The notes under the pieces are model-generated. The model did no database searches and was not told the origin of the DNA. It saw only the letters and a program-made list of their open reading frames with translations. Source: Agapetus fuscipes (Eukaryota > Arthropoda > Insecta > Trichoptera > Glossosomatidae). Taken from it: a stretch of 64,000 nucleotides of DNA. The stretch's first letter is position 1. Each line of letters begins with the position of its first letter. The DNA is taken from contig OX637342.1 in NCBI GenBank assembly GCA_951799405.1, positions 4,774,001-4,838,000 of the forward strand. The letters run 5' to 3'. Positions 53,401-63,365 of this stretch are shown piece by piece. The position numbers and the translations under genes are program-made.

Positions 53401-53520
53401 TGGAAGCAGCTGTTCAAGTTGTTTGGTGGTCCCGTGATGAAGGCTATCATAGGAGCGGGTGTGGACAATCTCAGGGCTTTCTTCTCGGCGGTTCCCGTAG
53501 AAGAATTCCTACTTCCATAA
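47391..53520 (+). CDS. takeout / JHBP-family secreted protein, gene 2 (five exons)
   Basis: 250-aa paralogue of 36986-46355. Exons: 47391-47481, 48066-48294, 49013-49143, 51577-51726, 53369-53520; phases 1, 2, 1, 1 as in gene 1, all GT-AG. Seen: signal peptide MKSHSYYIFLLIIFSLILVI; cysteine pair C37/C47 (PCSISSPDFNTC); wrap region with YGLTNITFHKF and ILPVTGDGDFYLD; fourth exon YRLYYDVKTKDGKDYW; C-terminal signature FAKENWKQLF...VPVEEFLLP. Tandem position, equal orientation and identical splice architecture show origin by gene duplication; the proteins have diverged well beyond allelic level. Likely a secreted binding protein for small hydrophobic molecules; specific ligand unknown. Confidence 0.9.
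48066..48294 (+). CDS. takeout gene 2 exon 2
   Basis: Cysteine pair and first wrap segment. Acceptor GTTCCAG, donor TCAC|GTAAGA. Confidence 0.86.
48440..48560 (-). mobile_element. SINE-B fragment in takeout gene 2 intron 2
   Basis: On the minus strand CAACTGAAGTGGCTGGTGCA to GCGAACCCTTCGCGAGG, the 3' body. Confidence 0.6.
49013..49143 (+). CDS. takeout gene 2 exon 3
   Basis: 131 nt; encodes KISMRYTSTEIFRGHYKASG and LILPVTGDG. Acceptor ATTTTTCAG, donor ATGA|GTAAGT. Confidence 0.88.
49155..49310 (+). repeat. dispersed repeat R5, partial copy
   Basis: TGTGTCAGAAGGACCCACC and TGGACGCTCATTCAA match 44535-44580. Begins 11 bp into intron 3. Confidence 0.5.
49325..49450 (+). mobile_element. SINE-B 3' fragment
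   Basis: CGCCTTCGGGGGAAGCGCGG to TTACACTATATGTGTAGC. Confidence 0.55.
49495..49560 (-). mobile_element. SINE-A 3' fragment
   Basis: ATTTATTTGGTAAGCGCTAC and AGGCCCTCTG match the 3' end of 22020-22308. Confidence 0.55.
49572..49825 (+). repeat. LINE-tail/SINE repeat copy
   Basis: Full length and conserved: CCTTGACTTATAGGTTGGTA to CTTGCAACTTAGATTATAGA. Confidence 0.78.
49959..51387. mobile_element. hAT-like element, 1,429 bp, itself carrying SINE and LINE pieces
   Basis: TIR CAGAGGTGGGCA / TGCCCACCTCTG with exact 8-bp TSD CATGCAGC (49951-49958, 51388-51395). Both subterminal regions are packed with ATCATCT/GATAACAGATAA words (49975-50170, 51180-51375). The centre holds LINE tail sequence (50195-50280), a SINE-A head (50335-50395) and a composite SINE (50541-51030). 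In takeout gene 2 intron 3. Confidence 0.88.
50541..51030 (-). mobile_element. composite two-headed SINE (SINE-A fused to SINE-B)
   Basis: On the minus strand: SINE-A head CCGTAGCTCAGTGGTAACAC, its body, the junction GATCAAGCTCATAAAAAGG, a second head ATAGCTCAATTGGTAGAATG and the SINE-B body ending TGTGTAGCTTAGTTGCG. Forty bases longer than the copy at 29361-29807 because that copy has a deletion. Confidence 0.78.
51577..51726 (+). CDS. takeout gene 2 exon 4
   Basis: 150 nt, one codon shorter than in gene 1. Acceptor TTGTTTCCAG, donor TTAT|GTAAGA. Confidence 0.87.
51775..52838. repeat. long inverted repeat (arms ~431/434 bp, loop ~199 bp)
   Basis: Left arm 51775-52205, right arm 52405-52838, near-perfect reverse complements; inner ends GGATTGCGGAGAGG / CCTCTCCGCAATCC. 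Each arm carries the GAAA stem-loop motif (51834-51876 on the minus strand; 52738-52779 on the plus strand). Preceded by the hairpin-family head TTTGTGTATTCACACAGTGA. Lies in takeout gene 2 intron 4, 48 bp after the donor. Confidence 0.92.
53369..53520 (+). CDS. takeout gene 2 exon 5
   Basis: Encodes DEAHKFAKENWKQLFKLFGG to VPVEEFLLP and TAA. Acceptor TATTTTCAG. The antisense open frame at 53334-53669 is a shadow. Confidence 0.88.
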
Positions 53521-53631
53521 ATTAATTCATCACATATCCTAAGTTCAATATAAAAAATAATCATTTCCGTTATATTCAATTTCTTCAAGACAGAATCAGC
53601 ACATGAATCGGCATAGACAGACAGACCGTCC

Positions 53632-53887
53632 CCCCAGTGCTTGTTTGGCTTATCTACAATTTCATTCAAAGATGATATTTAATGACATTGTTTTAATAAT
53701 CACATTCTACACAATCTGAGCTAAGAAAGAAACGTAAAACATGATAATGTTAGAGTTGTTTTAAATATTTTTTAAATAAATTTCCAGTTTTCATAAGACA
53801 CATTAGTCCAGTATTCATACAAACTTTGCTCATGTGAAACTAACTCTAATGGACATAAGACAAACAAGCACTAAGGGGGCGAGACGT
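53632..53887. mobile_element. PIF/Harbinger-like MITE after takeout gene 2
   Basis: Ends CGTCCCCCCAGTGCTTGTTT / inverse AACAAGCACTAAGGGGGCG. Shares CTTAGCTCAGATT (inverted) and TTGCTCATGTGAA with 24720-24860. Lies 112 bp downstream of the stop, so it may supply 3'UTR sequence. Confidence 0.6.
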
Positions 53888-55184
53888 CACACACTGGACT
53901 GTTACGGAAAGGCAAACTAAAATTTTGTGATTGGGTGTTAAGGACCGTTGCTCCAAATGGAACGAACATTTCTAAATTCAAATTTGAGCTCAAATGAGCA
54001 TGGATTTATAAGGACTGGATAGGCTGAGAAAGCAATCCTTTGTGAATTAGAAATGCGCTACCCCACTCATCGTACAAAAATCCGAATTCAGTCTATCGGT
54101 CACCACCCAACTATTAACAGGTGTGTTTCCTAACTAGAATTTTTTTTTGTAAAAATGCCAAGCCACACATTTTCCAAATGCACAAACAATACAATAAATT
54201 GTAATAAAAAATCTGGAGTAACTTTTCACTCGTAATTACCAGTGAATATTAATATTTAAGTAAATTCAATTGATATTTTATCTGCCGATACCTTTAGCCA
54301 CAAAACAATAGCCCCGCTGTCAAACCGTCGGTCATTTTTAGTGATAGAGATGTGATGATGATAAAATATAGTATCTGATACCGTCACTTGAGAACATTTT
54401 TATTGTGAAATGTATGTATTTGAAGTGGTCTGTATTTCAAAATTCAAAATTTCAATTTCTACCCTACACTTTTTGTTTCATTCATCCTTTTATATTTCAA
54501 GGAAATTGGATTTAAAAGAATATTTTTTTACATTGTCTTCTATAGATATTACTCCTAACATCATTAAAAAAATTAAAAAAAAAAAAATGTAATTGAAATA
54601 ATTTTCACAAGTAATTATGTCACATTAATAAAAATATTTACGTTTATGTAACAGAAGCATTAAAAAGTATCAGATATTTTCAAAACCTTTGACAACACTA
54701 AATTATGTTGTCAAGGAAAATAACATCAACAATTCGTTGCTAAGCAACATTACCTGCTTACATAAATTAACGATGGAGTAGAGACACATAACGTGATAGA
54801 AAAGGACAACAACAACAAAACGTATGTTGTGCGAGCGAGACAAAACAAGGTACAATGTCTGGCGAAATTAGATTTCAGTGACTGTATGGATCACAATGTT
54901 TAGAACTAAATCAAATAAATAGCCTCTCCATTTAATAGAACTCCATGCAAATGAGTCCATTTTGTAGAAAATTCAAAATCTTAATCCAAGTACTGTTTTA
55001 CTTACACGCTTCAGAAAAAAAAACATAAAATTATTACATCATGCCTGTTAACTAAAAAATCTTCAAAAAAATAAGTATTCACTGTTTTTATGAGTTCAAA
55101 TTAGAAATAAAATAACACATATTTTTAATCAAAAACTAGCAGAACAAAAAAGACTTATACTTATTTAAAAATCAATTATCTTAA
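53888..55184. other. no feature seen
   Basis: AT-rich intergenic sequence; short frames only. Confidence 0.4.
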
Positions 55185-55320
55185 TCTAAATCTAAGCTGT
55201 AAAGATATGTATCATTTGAGATTCATATAAAATGCATTCCCAAAAGCAAACACGCATAATTTCGCGCTCACACATGCCGCATGTGGACCTACAGTATAAA
55301 AAACACAATCTCAAATGATA
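55185..55320 (-). repeat. LINE-tail/SINE repeat copy, 3' half
   Basis: Conserved from ATTTGAGATTG to the TTAGATTTAGATTAAG tail. Confidence 0.65.
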
Positions 55321-55609
55321 AATTCAGTAATTAATTCAGTATTGAAATTCATCATAAAGAATGAAAAAGATTCTAGTGTTTAAAGATTGTTCATAAGTTA
55401 GTAAGTGAAACAATATAGTACAATAGCACGATATTTTAACTATCAACCGGTTTGCATGTGACTTATAAGGTATTTGGGAGAAGTTCGCAACCTTGATAAC
55501 TAGTTATTAAATAAATATTTGAATAACGTTTAATATAATTCATTAATAAATTTTATTATGCAATAAAAATGTACACAAGAACGTTTGACTTGCATTATTG
55601 ATAGCATTT

Positions 55610-55790
55610 AAAATTAATTATTTAAAATTTTAAATGGATAAAAACAGAGTTTTAATTCATTTTATTCTTTTTTCTCAAACATTTTCGCCTAATGAGGCAT
55701 CTTCAGGAGCAGAATGATTAAACAAATAATAATAATAATAAGTGAATTAAAACTCTGGTTTTATCCATTTAAATTTTTAAATAATTAAAA
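55610..55790. repeat. hairpin-family inverted repeat
   Basis: Arms 55610-55668 and 55733-55785 (AAATGGATAAAAACAGAGTT and inverse). Motif on the minus strand at 55677-55708: CCTGAAGAT-GCCT-catt-AGGC-GAAAATG. Confidence 0.7.
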
Positions 55791-55804
55791 ATGGACTTCT
55801 AAAT

Positions 55805-56055
55805 ATAATCTAAATCTAAGCTGCAAAGATATGTATCATTTGAGATTCATATTAAATGCATTCCCACAAGCAGACATGCATAATTTCGCGCTTACACATG
55901 CTGCATGTGGACCTACAATATAAAAACCCCAATCTCAAATGAACATAAGCCCTGCAACTCTTGCCGACCTTCCCTGAAGCAGGGGTGACATTGGCAAAGT
56001 GAACCATTTTTTACAGTATGGGTGGTCAGCCGCATACCAACCTATCAGTCAAGGA
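55805..56055 (-). repeat. LINE-tail/SINE repeat copy
   Basis: Full length, among the most conserved; own-strand start TCCTTGACTGATAGGTTGGT. Confidence 0.78.
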
Positions 56056-56124
56056 GACTTACACTGTGTAAATAGATTTACATTTAATAAAAAAAGCATT
56101 TGAAATTTTTTGTTTTTTAAACTA

Positions 56125-56335
56125 CTAGAGGGAATTTCTCAGCTCCTGATTGGAAAGAACAGGTTCCCATTTCTTGTTAAGAGTAATTAAGCCTTGCCGG
56201 TATAATAATTCTGGACTTTAAATTAAAACCGAAAAAGAAAATCATTTCTGACATCCTGGGTGGTGGAGATCGAACTTTAACTCTCTGGCTTTGAATACAA
56301 ACGCTCTACCAACTAATTGATCTATAGTTGTCTGT
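56125..56335 (-). mobile_element. SINE-B, 5' two-thirds
   Basis: Degenerate tRNA-like head ATCAATTAGTTGGTAGAGCG and the body to GAACCTGTTC. Confidence 0.6.
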
Positions 56336-56339
56336 AATA

Positions 56340-56478
56340 TTTAATCAAAGTTGCAAAGATAAGTTGACAGTTCAGGTTCATATTTAATGCATGCTTACAA
56401 GCAAGCACGTGTAAGCACACTTAAAATAAACTGAGTTTTTACAGCATGAGGGGTCAACCTTACACCATTCTATTAGTC
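56340..56478 (-). repeat. LINE-tail/SINE repeat copy, internally deleted
   Basis: Both ends present, centre missing. Confidence 0.5.
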
Positions 56479-56924
56479 AAGAAACTATTATTAATACGGA
56501 AACCTAGATACTCGTATTAAATAAATATTATGGTTATTTAATACTTCAAGATTTAATAGAGGCGTTACACCATTTTACTATTTTTTTCTCAAAATAAGTT
56601 AAACATTGCTTTTAACGTGCAAGAAAAACGAAAATATTATTATTATTTTATTTTATTTTTTTCTTTTTTATTAGACAAACAAACAGTTATACATGTAATA
56701 TATGGGATAAACAACATAGTTATACAATTTCAAAAACCAGCAAAGTTTGCAAACATAATGTAGTATAATTTCGTTTACAGCTTAATTAAGAAGGAGAAAC
56801 AAGAAAAATTTGGAAAGTAATATGAGAAAAATGAAGAAGAAGAAAGAAAAAAACAAAGAGAAAACGACTATTAACTTAATCATCACATAAAGAGAGGAAA
56901 ATTATACCAAAAAGGTAAAACAGA

Positions 56925-57170
56925 ATATGCGACACATTAAGCTAACATGATTTACTCAGATAAATGCACATTTTTTTTAATTTTCTACGAAAGAAAACTC
57001 AACGAAAGTGTGAAAATTCTGTAGCTTAGAATTTTTTCATGAGTATTGCCTTATAATTAGTTCCCGTACTATGAGAAGTTACACCCAATAAAATGAATTA
57101 TCCACGGTTTTTCAAAGCAGTGAGTCAGGACTTACTTAGTTTAAGCTTTAAGGTGGCGATACCATATAAT
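56925..57170 (-). repeat. dispersed repeat R3 copy
   Basis: Reverse complement of 15570-15785/36475-36690 (GTTACACCCAATAAAA, ATCCACGGTTTTTCAAA). Confidence 0.55.
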
Positions 57171-57282
57171 GGTTAAAAAATATATGAAGAGTAACAAAAG
57201 TTCCAGTTGAACAAAAAAGGAAAAGCAAAACACGATTGCTATAAATCTATCCTAATAAAAGCAAAATCACATTAACACATTA

Positions 57283-57430
57283 AACGCAACTAAGCTACAC
57301 ATATAGTGTTACATATTTCCACGATCTCCCCGAAGGAATTGCATGTAGCGAGCGGAACCTTTTTTAATTTTACAGGTAAGGAGGCCATTACGTCAACCAC
57401 AATTAGTGGGGATTTCTAAGCTCCCGAGGG
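57283..57430 (-). mobile_element. SINE-B 3' half
   Basis: AACGCAACTAAGCTACACAT to AAGCTCCCGAGGG on the + strand. Confidence 0.6.
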
Positions 57431-57564
57431 TGTTACGATTTATATGAAAATTCGAATTATTAACAAAAATATTCAAATAAGTTGACTGCCATTTACAGGT
57501 AAAAAATAATGGAACATATTTCTTGACGTTGATTAATAAAAACAAGTTTTTTTTATTTTTTATG

Positions 57565-58085
57565 GTTTGTGTATTAACACTGAAAAATCATGTTGATTTT
57601 TTTTTTTTTTATTAACAAAAATATAAATACAATTTTTTTTTAAAACAAGTAATATTTCTAAATAATAATAAAAACTTAATTGTTATTTCCTCACCAATTG
57701 AAGAGCCAAGCTCTTGTGCTTGGTGATAAAATGATTGATTTATGTTTTTTTAAAAAAACAATTTTTGATTAAAACACTGTTTTATTTTCACACACAATAC
57801 CAATTTTATTTGAATTGCAATCTACAAACGTTTTCGACCTATATGGTCATCTTCAGGTAGGATTACAATAAAAGTTTTTTTTTTGTTTGACAAAATTTAT
57901 TAAATAAAAAAAAAATTAAAAAAAAATAAATATAAAAAAACTTTTATTGTAGTCCTACCTGAAGATGACCATATAGGTCAAAAAAACGTTTGTAAATTGT
58001 AATTCAAATAAAATCGGTATTGTGTGTTAAAATAAAACAGTGTTTTAATCAAAAATTGATTTTTTTTTAAAACATAAATCAAAAA
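57565..58085. repeat. hairpin-family inverted repeat
   Basis: Head TGGTTTGTGTATTAACACTG; arms about 57737-57885 and 57936-58080. Motifs: 57825-57857 (minus, CCTGAAGAT-GACC-atata-GGTC-GAAA) and 57959-57992 (plus, GAAA changed to AAAA). Confidence 0.7.
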
Positions 58086-58484
58086 CAAATTTGCTTCGGA
58101 ACGCCTGTAATTCTTCTTTGAATCGGTCTTTTTTTTCTATTTTACAAATCTCTGTTATTTATTGCATTTATGCGATTTTTTTATATATACGCCTATGACT
58201 TTAATCTTTTAATGTTTGTATTTATTAAGAAAATACCCTTATACATAATAAATTACAAACCATTTTAACATTACTAATAAAAAGACATATAAATTATTTA
58301 TTGGCACGTCACTGCATTTATTTAACACCTTTGCTCTTCGGATTTTCTACACAGAGGACACTAAATCTAATAGTTTTATAGTTACCTGTATGAATATATA
58401 AATATATCAAATAAATAAATATTTCTTAACACTTGCAAAGCGTTTAATTTCGATTTTTGAACAACATAACAATCGAAAAAGGGA

Positions 58485-58765
58485 AATCATTTCCGAAACC
58501 TTTGGTGGGGATCAAACCCTTGCTCCTTGGTTTGGAACTCAAGCAATCTACCTACTGAGCTATAAACGCAACTAAGCTACACATATAGTGTAACTTCTTG
58601 CGAAGGGGTCGCATGTGCGAGTTGAACCTATTTATTTTTACAGGTAAGGGAGCCGGCCTTACGCCAACAACTTCAGTGAAGTCGGGGGTTTCCCAGCTCT
58701 CGAGGGGGCTGGTACTCATTTCTTGTGAAGGCTGAGTAAGCCTTGCCGGTGTTTTATTTTTGCAG
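58485..58765 (-). mobile_element. SINE-B tandem: 3' two-thirds of one copy followed by the head of another
   Basis: On the minus strand, 58765-58565 runs to TGTGTAGCTTAGTTGCG and is followed directly by a tRNA-like head TATAGCTCAGTAGGTAGATT (58563-58485). Confidence 0.65.
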
Positions 58766-59940
58766 TGGATAATTTCACTACTGCACTAAAAACAAAGTCA
58801 AACATAAACACGATGCATGTATTCGAATCAAAACTTAGACGAAAACAAGTATTTTCATCTGTGAAAAAAACTTAATTACTATAATTATTTTTGCAATGGC
58901 TAAAGAACCTTGATTTTTTGTTATCTATCAGAAGCCATCATCCTTGTTAACACACCAATTTTAAATTTACTGCTACCGCAACAATACACGAAAAATAGCG
59001 TTTGGTATAAATGCAAAGTCAATTAAAAATACAAAGTAAAGTCAACGACTTGTAGAGAAGTACGTTTTTTATTTTCTTTTTGCTTAACTCTATGATGTTC
59101 TGGATAGACGTTCGGCATATGAAAAGTATGTATTTTTGTGCTTTACTTTAAAATGAAATTATTCTTTAGTTTCTTGAAAAATAACGTGACAATTGCTTGG
59201 AAGCAAACTTGGTCCAAAGTCATGAAGTTGTCCTACAGGTATACTTAGAACAATTGAAGAAGTTAAACGTTTATCGAAAAGTAACAATTCTGGAAGAGTT
59301 TTGTAAAAGGTTCATGTGTTGTCATAACAATACATTATTTTGTTAACATGTTTCTTTGAAAGGACTTAGTAGGCACAAATGAACTTTTTTTATTTTCATT
59401 TTAATTTCAGTATAAAAAAATAATAGTTTATCTTTTTAATATAAAATCATAAAATTACATGTTTATTGTTCTCAATAATGTGTTTTTTTTTATTTACAAA
59501 AATCAAATACTGTCCATGCGGTTTCATAAGCTCATAGAAATATAATAAAAAGTCTGGAAGGACCTAGTCGTTACGTTTATAACAGAAAAACGCCTGAACT
59601 TTGTAGAGATAACTACTTCAAATCCAAGTTGAAAAGAGTAATAATTTGAACAACATAAAAAAAATGTAAATAAATATTTAATACAATCTTCAGTTTAAAA
59701 TGAGGAAAATCCCATGATCATAATTGATTAAAAAATGATAGTCCATCTTATGGAAAACTACTGACAAAAACCCGTTTTTTTATAAGTGAGTAAAAACATA
59801 AAAATGCTCTTTAATGCGGCAGTAAAAAATATACCGAAATTCAGTTTTCATTGGATAGCACCAAAACAGATGATGATGGATAAGACCTTTCCTGTGACGT
59901 CGTTTAATGGTCCATGATCATCTCAAGGACGCCATGATTC
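58766..59940. other. no feature seen
   Basis: AT-rich intergenic sequence. Confidence 0.4.
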
Positions 59941-59974
59941 TTTGTGTACATCATTTGCTTTCGGTTTTTCTGCA

Positions 59975-60236
59975 GGTGGCGGAAGGTTGATCCACAGGTA
60001 GCTTGTTCCAAGCGACTAGCCCAGCCACCCCTAAGCTCCTGTCAGCACATTTTGGAGGAGGTTGCCTCTTTGGATACTATGACCTTGTTGACAGCAGTGG
60101 AGGCAGAGCACCTGAAATATATTCGAATCATGTAAAATTGACATCATGGCTATATTTTCCAAAAGCAACACTTGTGCCTTTTTTGAGGACAGATTTTATT
60201 AAAATCAAAAATGGCATGACGACTTTTCAACCCTAG
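59975..60236 (+). other. unidentified higher-GC, exon-like segment
   Basis: Follows an acceptor-like TTTTTCTGCAG and is GC-richer than its surroundings; two overlapping frames (63 and 77 codons) are open. I recognise no domain in either. It could be a decayed transposon or a non-coding exon. Confidence 0.3.
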
Positions 60237-60484
60237 TAAGGCAAGATAAAAGAAAAAAAAGAAGAGTGCATCGAGTATGAGAACCTTAAATAATAACAAT
60301 AAAAAAAATACATTTTCACGTTTCATTTTGTGGATTCACTGCATTTACATTGCATCTCCTGAATAGACACACTTTTAAGCAGATTGACAACACTTCCAAA
60401 TCCTTGTCTAAAGCAGCAATACAATTATACTTGTTAATTATAGTTGTTGGTGTGAGTCTACGCACCCATCCAGTTAAAACTGGC

Positions 60485-60865
60485 TCACGTATGTAAGAAC
60501 CAAAAAAAATGGTGGTTGATCTGCAAGGTTGCCAGCTGAAACATTAAAATTGTTAAATTGTATGATTTATAGATACGAGTATATTGATTTGTAGATTGAT
60601 ATAGGTTGATGTATTTTATAATTTGTAAAACTTGTTCCTTGATTTATAGGTTGGTATGAGACTGACCAAACATACTGTTACAAATGGTTCACTTTTCCAA
60701 TATCACCCCTGTTTCAGGGAAGGTTGGCAAGACTTGCAAAGCTTATGCTCATTTGAGATTGGGTTTTTATGTTGTAAGTCCACATGCGACATGTGCGACA
60801 ACATAAATGACTTGTTATATGAATCTTAAGTGTAATGTGTCTTTGCAACTTAAATATTATTGTTT
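60485..60865 (+). mobile_element. 5'-truncated RTE-like LINE 3' end
   Basis: Extends upstream of the LINE-tail unit: AAATGGTGGTTGATCTGC and GCCAGCTGAAAC correspond to AAATGGCGGTTGATCTG / GACGGCTGAGG at 20595-20630. LINE-tail unit at 60637-60865. Confidence 0.7.
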
Positions 60866-61309
60866 TTAGATTGCTATAGTAATCACTAATCACCAATATT
60901 TCATTGAAAGGGCACTAATTTGTAAGGAGTGATCAAAAGAAATAAAAAAGGAAGTGTGAGAAAATAAGAATATCTAGTTCAAAGTATTGAGTTCAGAATT
61001 TACATTGTTGTAGCGTCATTTATATTTTTAGATTTTCTCTTACAAATATAATTACATACAAAAATATTTTTTTTCAGTTCACATTTTAAATTTCAACCAC
61101 AAAAAATTGGAAGATCTAAATGCCTTTCCGTTTTTGTGGTTATATCGGGGTTTGTCGACACCTCCTATCAAGTTAAAAAGGTTTACTCGGCAAATTAACG
61201 AACCAAAATGCATACAGCACCAAAACAAAAAAATATTTTACTTCTTTGCCGAGGCAATGATATTGGATTTGAAATAAACATCGTAAAACGGAAATCATTT
61301 CTGACAAGA

Positions 61310-61374
61310 TTCAAGAGTGGCATGGTCACTATAATCTATAATCTATAAATTATAGTGACCATGCCACTCTTGAA
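61310..61374. repeat. perfect 26-bp hairpin, 13-nt loop
   Basis: TTCAAGAGTGGCATGGTCAC begins the left arm (61310-61335); its exact reverse complement is at 61349-61374. It begins in SINE-B-like sequence (ACGGAAATCATTTCTGACA). Confidence 0.85.
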
Positions 61375-61409
61375 GTCACAGTGAATAAAATATAAATAAA
61401 AATGGGATA

Positions 61410-61755
61410 CCTACACCGGTTCGTAGTCTAGTAGTAAACGCTACGGACTTGTAAAGCAAAGGATCCGAGCTGGATTTCTGGCGGAGCACAAAAAAAATAT
61501 ATTTAGATTTTATATGGGTTGACAAATTATTGTGCCTTTACAAAGGCCGGTTACCAAAGGGCCATCCAGCTTTACAGTCTTGGGGTCTTGCTTTAGCGGA
61601 TCTTGCTTTAGATTTGGCGCTTTATATGCTTTGGCACTTTGCAAGCACGTAAAAAATCCAGTTGAATTGGCGCTTTCTACAGCGATGACCAAACTCGCAG
61701 AGAGCTCTTCAGATGTTATTCACTAAAAAACAGCGCTCACCAAAGAAATAATCCT
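61410..61755 (+). mobile_element. SINE-A, full length with internal duplication
   Basis: Head CGTAGTCTAGTAGTAAACGC, B box diverged, body with the TTGCTTTAG and TTGGCGCTTT blocks each doubled, 3' end AGCGCTCACCAAAGAAATAA. Confidence 0.7.
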
Positions 61756-61849
61756 AATATTATAACTATTATTTATACGAAAGAATTAGAAGAAATGGAG
61801 GGAACTCTTCAGAGAGTCTGGCAGCCACTGAACGCTAAATCTAAATCTA

Positions 61850-62085
61850 AGTAGTAGTAGTTGCAAGTTGCAAATATATGTATCATTTGAGATTCATATT
61901 AAATGCATTCCCACAAGCAGACACGTATTTAAGTTCACGCTTACACATGCTGCATGTGGACTTACAACATAAAAACCCAATCTCAAATGAACATACCTAA
62001 GCCCTGCAACTCTTGCCGACCTTCCCTGAAACAGGGGTGACATTGGAAAAGTGAACCATTTTGGACAGAATGGGTGGTCATAATT
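61850..62085 (-). repeat. LINE-tail/SINE repeat copy
   Basis: Conserved; lacks the first ~25 bp. Plus-strand tail TAAATCTAAATCTAAG at 61838. Confidence 0.72.
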
Positions 62086-62246
62086 ATCTGAAGTACTTAA
62101 GTAGAAAATAATGAGTAATATTATAATTTGCCTACATGTGGTGACGGAATAATGAGGCCTGTTCTGCTAGAAGGTATCGCGAGCACCTCATCATTTGGAA
62201 CTCGTTTATTTGGGGGACTGAGGCCGTCAGAGCTCGCCTGCATCCA

Positions 62247-62252
62247 TATAAA
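62247..62252 (+). promoter_or_regulatory. possible TATA box of takeout gene 3
   Basis: TATAAA 105 bp before the ATG. Confidence 0.35.
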
Positions 62253-62356
62253 GGTTGTGTAAATCTCCGTGGCTCGATTGTTTCCCCATAGCTCGGTACA
62301 AGTATAGTCGTGATAGTTTTAATACATATATCAGGTCCTAAAATATATAAATAAAA

Positions 62357-62435
62357 ATGCAAAGTTTACACGTGCTATTTTGTTTGTTTCTGACAGTGAT
62401 ATATTTGGAAAGGGGAGGTGATGCTAGCAAACTAC
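62357..62435 (+). CDS. takeout / JHBP-family gene 3, exon 1 (signal peptide), gene continues past window
   Basis: 26 codons plus 1 base encoding a signal peptide (MQSLHVLFCLFLTVIYLERG) and ending SKL before the donor CTAC|GTGAGT. The phase-1 donor after a short hydrophobic leader matches exon 1 of genes 1 and 2 (genes 2 and 3 both end in a KL dipeptide before the split codon). No second exon with the PCS..FNTC cysteine motif occurs in the remaining 1.5 kb, so it lies beyond 64,000. Identification rests on position, orientation and splice phase, not on domain sequence. Confidence 0.6.
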
Positions 62436-62704
62436 GTGAGTATCTTGTTATTTTTTTTAATTTTAATGATAAAAAGTGATTAACTTACTTACCTCTAATC
62501 AAACTATCTAATCAAAAATAGTAATTGTTCACTAATCTTGTGTAAAGATACACATTTTTTTTAAATAAAATTACTTTTAACATATTATTAATTAAAATAA
62601 CGTGAAAACAACATCCTGAAATATTCAAACATAGAAAGGAGTACTGTTTTTTTTCACTTAGTTGTTTCTAAATATATTTATTTTTTTGATAGAAGAATTA
62701 AGTT

Positions 62705-62955
62705 TCTTGACTTATAGGTTGGTAAAAGGCTGACCAGCCATACTGTAAAAAAATGGTTCACTACCGATGCCACCCCTGTTACAGGGAAGGTCGGCAACTG
62801 TTGAAGGGTTTATGTTCATTTGAGGTTTGTATTTTAATTTGTAAGTACACATGCAGCATTTGTAAGTGCGAACTTACACGTTTGTCTGTTTGTTGGTATG
62901 CATTAATGAATTTTATATGTTAATAAATCTTTGCAACAAAGATTATAGATTATGT
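62705..62955 (+). repeat. LINE-tail/SINE repeat copy in gene 3 intron 1
   Basis: Full length; TTCTTGACTTATAGGTTGGT to TTTGCAACAAAGATTATAGA. Confidence 0.72.
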
Positions 62956-63284
62956 ATAGAAATCCTTCTCTGTTTAGAAATATCATTTCTTCATTTAATA
63001 AAAACATAATTTGCATCAGAAAAAATGAATAGATTACATTATATTAAGAGTTTTGTTAAACAAGTTTGAAAATCTTCTTCACGGAACTGATGAGTTTGTT
63101 TATTTTCCTTTTTTATTTTACAGTGACCTTGTATTGTTTTGCCTTGTGTTAATAAACAACTTATTTAAAACGAATAGCAACATTAAGACAATAAAACAGA
63201 GAAGTAAGTAGTCCATCATGTATCATGCGAGATGTAAATATAAATTAAAATTTTAGACAGATGTTATTTCAATGGCAAAACGGT

Positions 63285-63365
63285 AGCTCAGTGTAATTCT
63301 TGCCACGTCATCCCCGAAGGATTTCGCATGTGACGAGTGGAACCCACTTATTTTTACAGGTAACC
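63285..63365 (-). mobile_element. SINE-B 3' fragment
   Basis: TTCTTGCCACGTCATCCCCG to TATTTTTACAGGTAAC; another SINE-B end word (AACGCAACTAAGCTACACAT) is at 63511-63530. Confidence 0.55.

Noticed and set aside
53334..53669. 111-codon minus-strand frame
   Set aside because: Antisense of takeout gene 2 exon 5, whose splice sites and family signature are on the plus strand.
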